Source: Clostridia bacterium (GTDB lineage: Bacteria; Bacillota_A; Clostridia; Oscillospirales; CAG-382). Taken from it: DNA of 8,095 bases. The position numbers were made by a program, and so were the translations under genes. Each line of letters begins with the position of its first letter. Position 1 is the stretch's first letter. The notes beneath the pieces are model-generated. The model did not search any database, was not told the origin of the DNA, and worked only from the letters and a program-made list of their open reading frames with translations. This document shows, in pieces, positions 1 to 5,297 of this stretch. Location: positions 1 through 8,095 of the forward strand of contig JAFWWX010000272.1 of the NCBI GenBank assembly GCA_017517985.1, in the 5' to 3' direction.

Positions 1-2
1 AT

Positions 3-530
3 GCGACTGAGGGCATTACAGCGCAGGACGAGAGAGTTGCCGGTATTGCCCACGAAAACGGCAAAGCATCAATTATAATAATCAATAAATGGGACCTTGT
101 TGAAAAGGACGGAAAAACTCTTGACGCATACCGTAAGGATGTATATACAAAACTTGCGTATATGACATACGCACCGGTTCTTTTCATTTCTGCGAAGACA
201 GGTCAGAGAGTTGATAGAATATACGAACTTATAAACTATGTATACGGTCAGGCATCCACAAGAATTTCAACCGGTATGCTCAATGATGTTCTTAATGATG
301 CAATAACAAGAGTTCAGCCCCCGTCAGACAAGGGCAAGAGACTTAAGATTTACTATATGACACAGACCGGCATCAAGGCTCCTACCTTTGTCATATTCTG
401 TAATGATGCAGAGCTGTTCCACTTCTCCTATCAGAGATACATTGAAAATAAGCTCCGTGAAACCTTTGGCTTTGAAGGTACACCTATAAAGCTTATTATC
501 CGTGAAAAAGGCGACACTGACGAGATGTAA
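3..530 (+). CDS. der: Ribosome-assembly GTPase Der (EngA), C-terminal part only
   Basis: This is the 3' end of a Der/EngA gene; the reading frame is open from the first bases of the window, so the start and the whole first GTPase domain lie upstream. Der is a cytoplasmic GTPase with two tandem G domains and a C-terminal KH-like domain, needed for maturation of the 50S ribosomal subunit. The visible 175 residues begin in the second G domain, in the EGIT-QDERVAGIAHE stretch typical of the family. They contain the G4 motif NKWD (about residues 28-31) and the G5 motif SAKTG (about 63-67). The last ~90 residues (LNDVLNDAITRVQPPSDKGK onward, ending near IKLIIREKG) match the KH-like domain. The ending is normal, with a TAA stop at 528-530. 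It lies upstream of plsY on the same strand; der-plsY adjacency is common in Clostridia (family knowledge). Confidence 0.96.
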   Translation, partial: ATEGITAQDERVAGIAHENGKASIIIINKWDLVEKDGKTLDAYRKDVYTKLAYMTYAPVLFISAKTGQRVDRIYELINYVYGQASTRISTGMLNDVLNDAITRVQPPSDKGKRLKIYYMTQTGIKAPTFVIFCNDAELFHFSYQRYIENKLRETFGFEGTPIKLIIREKGDTDEM

Positions 531-546
531 AACTAGGAATTAAGGC

Positions 547-570
547 GGGTTGCTTCGCAATCTTCATTTT
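547..570 (+). terminator. Weak hairpin after der, possible terminator
   Basis: GGTTGC (548-553) pairs with GCAATC (557-562) around a TTC loop with one G-T wobble, followed by the loose T-rich run TTCATTTT. The stem is short and the T-tract is interrupted, so this may be only a weak terminator or a processing hairpin between der and the plsY leader. Confidence 0.3.
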
Positions 571-580
571 GAAAGGAATT

Positions 581-696
581 TAGCGTAAAAAATAACAACC
601 TGCTTGTCCAGTTACAGAGATTTCACGCCCAGAAATTCCTACGGAATTTTTAATATCTTTTTGTGCCGCCGCTGTGCGGCGGAATGGAGGATTATT
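581..696 (+). promoter_or_regulatory. Structured leader before plsY, copy 1 of a duplicated element
   Basis: This untranslated stretch ends right at the plsY start and is repeated, closely conserved, before znuC (3513-3627). Three helices can be drawn. P1 pairs GCGTAAAA (583-590) with TTTCACGC (621-628), with one A-C mismatch. P2 pairs AAATTCC (633-639) with GGAATTT (643-649) around TAC. P3 pairs CCGCCGC (666-672) with GCGGCGG (676-682) around TGT. The Shine-Dalgarno GGAGG (686-690) begins four bases after P3, so folding could affect ribosome access. Pair C669-G679 of P3 is T-A in the other copy, a compensatory change that supports a real RNA structure. No riboswitch family could be assigned by eye. 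It could be a cis-regulatory RNA or a small interspersed repeat that carries a ribosome binding site. No clear -35/-10 promoter was seen here. Confidence 0.7.
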
Positions 697-1650
697 ATGA
701 AACATAATATTTTTAAAAGATTTTGCGGTATTCTTGCAGTTGTTATTATGATGGTAATGCTTGTACCTTCGGTATTTGCACAGGGTGATTTGGGTATTAT
801 CGGCGGTGCTGATGGTCCTACTGCAATATTTGTAACAGATGGTAACGGAAACGGTGCCAGCTTTACTATCGATGGTGACGAAAATATAACTTCCGAAAAC
901 AAAAACGGCTCTGTCGGTGATGATCCGTTTATGATACGACTCTATGGTGGCGGAATACTTGATATGATGGGTGTATCCGGTGCAATTGGCGTGGCAATAA
1001 GTATATCGATGTACATACTTACAGCACTCATAGCCTATGCCCTTGGCAGCCTTAATTTTGGAATTATTATATCAAAGCTTATCTATCACGATGATATAAG
1101 AAAATACGGAAGCGGAAATGCTGGAACAACAAATATGCTCAGAACCTATGGAAAGGGTGCAGCAATTGCAACAATACTTGGAGATGCTCTGAAGGTTGTA
1201 TTTGCGATACTTCTTGGGAATATTCTTGTCGGTTCTCTGTTATATGGCGGGTATGTTGCAGGTTTCTTTGCAGTGCTTGGACATGTTTACCCGGTGTATT
1301 ATAAGTTCAAGGGGGGTAAGGGCGTTGTAGCCTCGGCAATTACAATTCTTATGAACGACTGGAGAGTATTTCTCGTTGTATTCGGGTTATTTGTAATTGT
1401 GGTTGCAATATGGAAATACATTTCTCTTGGCTCGATTCTTTCTGCGGCAATATATCCTATGGTAACCTATGCCGCATCTGTTGCAGCCGGAAGACCGGGA
1501 GGGCTTGATGTGGTGTTTGCTTTTGTTCTCGGTATGTTTGTAATTATCCTTCACAGAAGCAATATTCAAAGACTTCTTGACGGCAAGGAAAACAAACTCA
1601 GCTTTAAAAAGACAGATAAAAAAGCTGCAGATAACGGCGATATGAAATAA
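697..1650 (+). CDS. plsY: Glycerol-3-phosphate acyltransferase PlsY with an exported N-terminal extension
   Basis: PlsY is an integral membrane enzyme that transfers the acyl group of acyl-phosphate to glycerol-3-phosphate, giving lysophosphatidic acid, the first step of phospholipid synthesis. The ATG at 697 was chosen because GGAGG lies 6 bases upstream; the frame stays open further upstream but only through the structured leader. The protein has 317 residues, about 100 more than usual. Residues 1-28 look like a signal peptide (MKHNIFKR, a hydrophobic core, then SVFA). Residues 33-47 read GIIGGADGPTAIFVT, and a polar linker runs to about 78. The PlsY domain follows from about residue 95, with family motifs GSLNFG (117-122), GSGNAGTTNMLRTYG (138-152), GHVYPVYYKFKGGKG (195-209), the ISLGS loop (242-246) and LHRSNIQRLL (285-294). 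The C-terminus is lysine-rich and cytoplasm-like. Function of the PlsY core is secure; the role of the extension is unknown. Confidence 0.93.
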   Translation: MKHNIFKRFCGILAVVIMMVMLVPSVFAQGDLGIIGGADGPTAIFVTDGNGNGASFTIDGDENITSENKNGSVGDDPFMIRLYGGGILDMMGVSGAIGVAISISMYILTALIAYALGSLNFGIIISKLIYHDDIRKYGSGNAGTTNMLRTYGKGAAIATILGDALKVVFAILLGNILVGSLLYGGYVAGFFAVLGHVYPVYYKFKGGKGVVASAITILMNDWRVFLVVFGLFVIVVAIWKYISLGSILSAAIYPMVTYAASVAAGRPGGLDVVFAFVLGMFVIILHRSNIQRLLDGKENKLSFKKTDKKAADNGDMK

Positions 1651-1680
1651 TTCTGTACATTTAATAAAACGGAGTTTAAA

Positions 1681-1959
1681 ATGGATACAAAGGAAATGTC
1701 AAAGAGTGCAAACAGAGTGGCTGTTATGGCAATAATAGTCGAGGACAGGGAAGCAACCGAGGTTCTTAACTCACTTTTGCACGATTACGGAAAATATATT
1801 GTGGGAAGAATGGGAATCCCATACCGTGAAAAGGGGATAAATATAATAAGTATAGCTCTTGACGCACCGCAGGACGATATATCCGCACTTGCGGGGAAAA
1901 TTGGTAAAATTTCCGGTGTCAGTGTTAAGACAGCATATTCAAATGTTATTTCCGACTGA
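1681..1959 (+). CDS. TM1266-family putative iron-only hydrogenase system regulator
   Basis: A 92-residue protein with GGAG at 1671-1674, 6 bases before the ATG. The core (RVAVMAIIVEDREATEVLN, then HDYGKYIVGRMGIPYREKG, NIISIALDAPQDDISALAGK and GVSVKTAYS) matches, from memory, the small ACT/ferredoxin-like TM1266 family. That family is annotated as 'iron-only hydrogenase system regulator' because it often sits near FeFe-hydrogenase maturation genes in anaerobes. No hydrogenase gene is present in this window, so the assignment rests on the protein sequence. It has no DNA-binding helix-turn-helix, so any regulatory action would need a partner or a bound ligand. It follows plsY by 30 bases with no terminator between, so the two are probably co-transcribed, and it is closed by the terminator at 1971-2003. 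Family membership is confident; the molecular function is not established. Confidence 0.85.
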   Translation: MDTKEMSKSANRVAVMAIIVEDREATEVLNSLLHDYGKYIVGRMGIPYREKGINIISIALDAPQDDISALAGKIGKISGVSVKTAYSNVISD

Positions 1960-1970
1960 TATTAAAACAT

Positions 1971-2003
1971 AAACAGACTGCTTTCGGGCGGTCTGTTTTT
2001 TTT
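1971..2003 (+). terminator. Intrinsic terminator after the der-plsY-TM1266 group
   Basis: ACAGACTGC (1973-1981) pairs with GCGGTCTGT (1988-1996), with one T-G wobble and a six-base loop, followed by a run of eight T (1996-2003). It lies 12 bases after the stop of the TM1266-family gene and separates it from the zinc operon promoter. Confidence 0.92.
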
Positions 2004-2024
2004 GCTTTTTTGCTCAAATTCCCC

Positions 2025-2053
2025 TTGACACATTTTTATAAATATGGTATAAT
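2025..2053 (+). promoter_or_regulatory. Sigma-A promoter of the zinc uptake operon
   Basis: A perfect TTGACA (2025-2030) and a perfect TATAAT (2048-2053) are separated by 17 bases. Transcription would start near 2060. That makes the ATG at 2060 an unlikely start codon and supports the GTG at 2102 as the start of the regulator gene. Confidence 0.92.
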
Positions 2054-2082
2054 CCGAAAATGAAAACCGTTTTCTATTTCGG
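2054..2082 (+). promoter_or_regulatory. Palindromic candidate operator for the Fur-family regulator
   Basis: A 29-base near-perfect palindrome lies immediately downstream of the -10 box and covers the predicted transcription start. The left arm CCGAAAATGAAAAC (2054-2067) and right arm GTTTTCTATTTCGG (2069-2082) match at 12 of 14 positions around C2068. Position, size and symmetry fit a binding site for a Fur-family dimer, and the first gene of the operon encodes one, so autorepression is the likely reading. The sequence does not match the textbook Bacillus Zur box, so assignment to this regulator is inferred from context. It could also act as a hairpin at the 5' end of the mRNA. Confidence 0.6.
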
Positions 2083-2101
2083 GCGTATTCAGGAGGATAA
2101 A

Positions 2102-2521
2102 GTGCGAACACAGGGTGGATATAAAACGCGTCAGCGTGATATGATACTGAATCTTTTGAAAAACAATACAGATTGTCACCTTTCAGCGGATGAAATTGCA
2201 AATATGCTGAAAAACGACGGAAATAAGGTCGGCACAACCACTGTTTACAGGTATCTTGAAAAACTGCAAAGCGAGGGTGTTGTGCGTAAATATACTGCAG
2301 ATAAGGACAAGGCGAGATATTCTTATGCTGAAAAGGAATGTCGGGAGCATTTCCATCTGAAATGTACAATGTGCGGTGCGGTTTTATGTGCTGACTGCGA
2401 CTTTATGTCGGAGCTTTGTGGTCACATAAGCACTGACCACGGATTTGCGGTTTCTCCGTCAAAAACAGTTCTTTACGGAATTTGCTCGAAGTGCGCTGAA
2501 AATGCAAAGGCTGGTGTTTGA
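2102..2521 (+). CDS. zur: Fur-family metalloregulator, probably zinc uptake repressor Zur
   Basis: A 139-residue Fur-family repressor. The GTG start was chosen because AGGAGG (2091-2096) lies 5 bases upstream; the in-frame ATG at 2060 falls on the predicted transcription start. The N-terminal winged helix includes TRQRDMILNLL (9-19), ADEIANML (29-36) and the recognition helix region GTTTVYRYLEKL (44-55). The dimerisation part has the structural zinc site C88xxC91 (KCTMCG) and C128xxC131 (CSKC), as in Fur, Zur and PerR. H83 and H85 in REHFHLKC sit where the family's sensory ligands begin. It heads an operon with a zinc-type ABC importer, and its last bases nearly touch the next gene. This context favours Zur over Fur or PerR; the sequence alone does not settle the metal. 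The operon promoter carries a palindrome that is a plausible autoregulatory site. Confidence 0.88.
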   Translation: MRTQGGYKTRQRDMILNLLKNNTDCHLSADEIANMLKNDGNKVGTTTVYRYLEKLQSEGVVRKYTADKDKARYSYAEKECREHFHLKCTMCGAVLCADCDFMSELCGHISTDHGFAVSPSKTVLYGICSKCAENAKAGV

Positions 2522-2541
2522 GAATGATGAAGGGTAGATAT

Positions 2542-3486
2542 ATGAAAAAAATAATATCGTTGATGCTTTTTTTTGCAGTTGTAATAGTCTCCTTTGTAGG
2601 ATGTGCAGGACAAAATGGTGACAGCGGAAAAATAAAAATAGTTGCAACACTTTTTCCGCAGTACGACTTTGCCAATATAATATCCGGTGGCAAGGCAGAA
2701 GTAACAATGCTTCTCCCTTACGGCATAGATAGCCACACCTACGAGCCGTCGGTAAAGGATATGTCTAATGTATCTAATTGCGATATATTCCTTTATACCG
2801 GAGATAAAATGGAGCCGTGGTCGGCAACAATTCTTGAAAATGCCGGTAATGAAGATATTACGGCGGTTGATTTGTCGAAAAACATAAAGCTTCTTGAAGG
2901 TGTATCACACAATTTCGACAATCACGGAGAAAAAGGGCATATCCATGACTACGACCCTCATATCTGGACAAGTCCGAAAAACGCAATAGTTATGGTGGAT
3001 GAGATACTTAATGCTCTTTGTGATGAGGATGAGGAAAATGCACAGTACTATATAGAGAATGCCAAGAATCTTAAGGCTCAGCTGACGGAACTTGACGGGA
3101 AGCTTGCTGATATATCGGAAAACTATGACGGAACCCCCTTGTACTTTGGCGGAAAATTTGCTTTCCTCTATATGTTCTCCGAATACGGCTTCAAATACGA
3201 ATCTCCATATCAGGGCTGTTCCGATGAATCAGAGCCGAGTATAAAGATAATCTCGGATATATGCAAAAAAATAGAATCTGACAGTACAAGGTACATTTTC
3301 ACAGAGGAAATGTCGGAAAACAAGGTGGCAAAATCAATTTCAGAGGAAACGGATACAGAGCTTCTTGTGCTTCATTCCTGTCATAATCTCTCGAAAAATG
3401 AAGCAATGGCAGGGGAAAATTATATTTCCCTTATGCAGAAAAATATTCAGAATATAAGAAAGGCTCTGTATGAGCGCAGGCAGTAA
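2542..3486 (+). CDS. znuA: Zinc ABC transporter substrate-binding lipoprotein (ZnuA/AdcA type)
   Basis: The extracytoplasmic binding protein that captures zinc and delivers it to the ZnuBC pump. The ATG at 2542 was chosen over earlier in-frame codons (TTG 2518, ATG 2524, ATG 2527) because it follows AGGG by 7 bases and directly starts a signal peptide, MKKIISLMLFFAVVIVSF. The lipobox FVGC places the lipidated cysteine at residue 21. The mature protein (about 294 residues) is of the cluster A-I metal-binding fold. Ligand candidates are H65 in GIDSHTYEPS and H140 in DPHIWTSP. A short histidine-rich loop lies between (H123, H128, H133, H135), common in zinc-specific members. The third canonical His position reads LYFGGKFAFLYMF (200-212), and the usual acidic ligand region reads LHSCHN (277-282), with H278, C280 and H281 as possible substitutes. 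Such a variant seems common in Clostridia. Zinc is likelier than manganese given the loop and the neighbouring regulator. Confidence 0.9.
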   Translation: MKKIISLMLFFAVVIVSFVGCAGQNGDSGKIKIVATLFPQYDFANIISGGKAEVTMLLPYGIDSHTYEPSVKDMSNVSNCDIFLYTGDKMEPWSATILENAGNEDITAVDLSKNIKLLEGVSHNFDNHGEKGHIHDYDPHIWTSPKNAIVMVDEILNALCDEDEENAQYYIENAKNLKAQLTELDGKLADISENYDGTPLYFGGKFAFLYMFSEYGFKYESPYQGCSDESEPSIKIISDICKKIESDSTRYIFTEEMSENKVAKSISEETDTELLVLHSCHNLSKNEAMAGENYISLMQKNIQNIRKALYERRQ

Positions 3487-3512
3487 GATTTAATGAAAAT
3501 TCTAAGGGAGTA

Positions 3513-3627
3513 TAGCGTGAAAAATAACAACCTTGTTATCTGGGTAAAGATATTTCACGCCCAAAAATTCCTACGGAATTTTAATATCTTTTTGTGCCGT
3601 CGCATAGCGACGGAATGGAGGATTAAT
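3513..3627 (+). promoter_or_regulatory. Structured leader before znuC, copy 2 of a duplicated element
   Basis: This is the second copy of the element found before plsY (581-696), located inside the zinc operon between znuA and znuC. P1 pairs GCGTGAAA (3515-3522) with TTTCACGC (3553-3560) perfectly and encloses a hairpin ATAACA/TGTTAT (3524-3529, 3534-3539). P2 pairs AAATTCC (3565-3571) with GGAATTT (3575-3581). P3 pairs CCGTCGC (3597-3603) with GCGACGG (3607-3613) around ATA. The Shine-Dalgarno GGAGG (3617-3621) follows P3 after three bases, at the same distance from the ATG as in copy 1. The two copies have almost the same length and differ mainly inside P1 and in the P3 loop. A frame from 3493 stays open through it, but the one-base length difference between copies breaks any shared reading frame, so it is treated as non-coding. 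Confidence 0.7.
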
Positions 3628-4425
3628 ATGAACAAGGAACAGAAAACAATTCTTAAAACAGAAAATCTTTCAATAAAATATAATACCGATAAGTATGCGG
3701 TGAAAAATGTGTCTTTTGAAGTAAAAAACGGAGATTTTCTTCTTGTTGTAGGGGAGAATGGCTCGGGAAAAAGTACACTTTTAAAAGGAATCTTGGGGCT
3801 TATCCGACCAAATAGCGGTAAAATTGAATTTGCCGATACGGAGATTTCAAAGAAGATAGGCTATCTGCCGCAACAGAACGATATTCCGGCTGATTTTCCG
3901 GCAACCGTAAATGAGGTTGTGCTGTCCGGCTTTGTGGGTAAAAAAGGAGTATTTTCTTTTTACACAAAGCGTGACAGAAAAAAAGCGGCAGATATTATAA
4001 AATACCTTGGAATTGAAAGACTGTCGAAAAAACACTTTAGTGCTCTTTCCGGTGGTGAAAAGCAAAGGGTACTTCTTGCAAGGGCGCTTGTGTCAGCTAC
4101 GGACTGTAATACCTGCCGTGAAAAGAAGTGCCATTGTCACGATGAAACCTTTTGTCATACAAGCGGACTTATAGTTCTTGACGAACCGTCAAACGGACTT
4201 GACCCTATTGCAAACAAGAATCTGTATGATACTCTTGATAATCTTCGCACAGAAAAGGGAATGACAGTAATTATGGTGTCACACCTAGTTGACAGTGCAA
4301 TACAGCACGCGACAAAAATTCTTCATATGGGAACGGAATTGGAGTTTTTCGGAAACTGCGAGGAGTATTGTAAAACAGAGCTATCGGAAAAATTTCTTGG
4401 AAAAAGAGGTGAGGAAAATGAGTGA
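3628..4425 (+). CDS. znuC: Zinc ABC transporter ATP-binding protein (ZnuC type) with a Cys/His-rich insertion
   Basis: The cytoplasmic ATPase that powers zinc import through the ZnuB-type permease. The ATG at 3628 has GGAGG 6 bases upstream; the resulting 265 residues is normal for the family. All ABC motifs are present: Walker A GENGSGKST (42-50), Q-loop LPQQND (80-85), signature LSGGEKQR (140-147), Walker B LIVLDEP (181-187), D-loop NGLDP (189-193) and the switch histidine in MVSHL (H219). Between the signature helix and Walker B lies an unusual insertion (about 157-179) rich in metal ligands: C160, C163, C168, H169, C170, H171, C176 and H177. It resembles a small zinc-binding knuckle and is not usual at this site in ABC ATPases. 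The gene ends in an 8-base overlap with the permease gene, indicating translational coupling. Specificity for zinc is inferred from the neighbours. Confidence 0.92.
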   Translation: MNKEQKTILKTENLSIKYNTDKYAVKNVSFEVKNGDFLLVVGENGSGKSTLLKGILGLIRPNSGKIEFADTEISKKIGYLPQQNDIPADFPATVNEVVLSGFVGKKGVFSFYTKRDRKKAADIIKYLGIERLSKKHFSALSGGEKQRVLLARALVSATDCNTCREKKCHCHDETFCHTSGLIVLDEPSNGLDPIANKNLYDTLDNLRTEKGMTVIMVSHLVDSAIQHATKILHMGTELEFFGNCEEYCKTELSEKFLGKRGEENE

Positions 4426-5236
4426 TATTATAAAAATATTAACCGGACTTCCCTCAATGGTACAAAGAGGAATTTTCCTTGGAATACTTACTGCTGTTGC
4501 GGCGGCACTTCTCGGTGTAACTCTTGTACTTAAAAGATATTCAATGATAGGAGACGGACTTTCTCATGTTGCCTTTGGAGCGATGTCAATAGCACTTGTT
4601 CTGGGGTTTGCACCACTTACCTTTGCAATTCCGGTTGTAATTGCGGCGGCATTTCTCCTTATGCACATAAGCCGAAAAAGCAGAATGGGTGGCGACAGTG
4701 CAATTGCTCTTGTTTCAAGTACGGCTCTTGCCCTTGGTATTGCGGCGGTGTCGCTTGCAGGCGGTGTAAATACTAATGTAAATGACTATATGTTTGGAAG
4801 CATTGTTGCTATATCAAAGGAGGATATGTACATTTGTGTACCGGTCCTGACTTTAGTAATTGTCCTTTTTGTTCTTTTATATAACAGAATCTTTGCTGTG
4901 ACTTTTGACGAAGGCTTTGCGAAGGTTTCAGGGGTCAAAACCGAGATGTACAATATGATTGTTGCGATTCTTACGGCAGTAACCGTGGTTATAGGTATGC
5001 GGATAATGGGAACACTGCTTATCTCAGGACTTATAATTTTTCCGGCACTTTCGTCAATGCGTCTTTTTCGGTCCTACAAAGCTGTAATAATAAGCTCTGT
5101 TGTTATATCCTGCCTGTGCTTTATAGCCGGAACACTTGTATCAATAATTTTTGAAACTCCCGTGGGAGCAAGCATTGTTATTGCAAACGCTGTGGTTTTT
5201 ACATTGTTTACACTTGTTGCAAGGATAACAAAATAA
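4418..5236 (+). CDS. znuB: Zinc ABC transporter permease (ZnuB type, ABC-3 family)
   Basis: The membrane channel of the zinc importer, 272 residues. The ATG at 4418 overlaps the end of znuC by 8 bases and is served by the GGTGAGG stretch at 4408-4414 inside znuC; the open frame further upstream lies in znuC and is not used. The sequence is very hydrophobic, with about seven to eight membrane segments, starting with GIFLGILTAVAAALLGVTLV. Family features of ABC-3 permeases are visible: LKRYSMIGDGLSHVAFGA early on, the STALALGI and NDYMFGSI segments in the middle, and GMRIMGTLLISGLIIFPAL near the C-terminal third, which matches the conserved region contacting the ATPase. It is the last gene of the operon and is followed within 5 bases by the terminator at 5241-5270. 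Confidence 0.93.
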   Translation: MSDIIKILTGLPSMVQRGIFLGILTAVAAALLGVTLVLKRYSMIGDGLSHVAFGAMSIALVLGFAPLTFAIPVVIAAAFLLMHISRKSRMGGDSAIALVSSTALALGIAAVSLAGGVNTNVNDYMFGSIVAISKEDMYICVPVLTLVIVLFVLLYNRIFAVTFDEGFAKVSGVKTEMYNMIVAILTAVTVVIGMRIMGTLLISGLIIFPALSSMRLFRSYKAVIISSVVISCLCFIAGTLVSIIFETPVGASIVIANAVVFTLFTLVARITK

Positions 5237-5240
5237 AATT

Positions 5241-5270
5241 AAGGCAAGCACAAAACTGTGCTTGCCTTTA
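5241..5270. terminator. Bidirectional terminator between znuB and the convergent hydrolase gene
   Basis: AAGGCAAGCACA (5241-5252) pairs perfectly with TGTGCTTGCCTT (5257-5268) around an AAAC loop, a 12-base-pair stem. It is flanked by A/T-rich sequence on both sides (TTTA on +, TTAATTTTA on -). It sits between two convergent genes, 5 bases from the znuB stop and about 30 bases from the stop of the minus-strand hydrolase, so it probably serves both. The T-tracts are short. Confidence 0.85.
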
Positions 5271-5297
5271 CTGTTTGGTTTTATAAATACCGAAGTA

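Noticed and set aside
604..696. In-frame upstream extension of plsY, and the similar one before znuC (3493-3627), sharing NIFLCRR and EWRI residues
   Set aside because: The shared peptide results from the duplicated leader being anchored at the start codon. The copies differ by one base in length, which breaks the frame further upstream, and the strong ribosome binding sites mark the later ATGs.
1962..2369. Minus-strand open frame opposite the Fur-family gene
   Set aside because: It runs through a terminator, a consensus promoter and the well-supported regulator gene on the other strand.
3533..3560. TPP-riboswitch-like string ATCTGGGTAA in the znuC leader
   Set aside because: Only this short string matches. 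The other conserved TPP riboswitch segments are absent and the string is not kept in the plsY copy.
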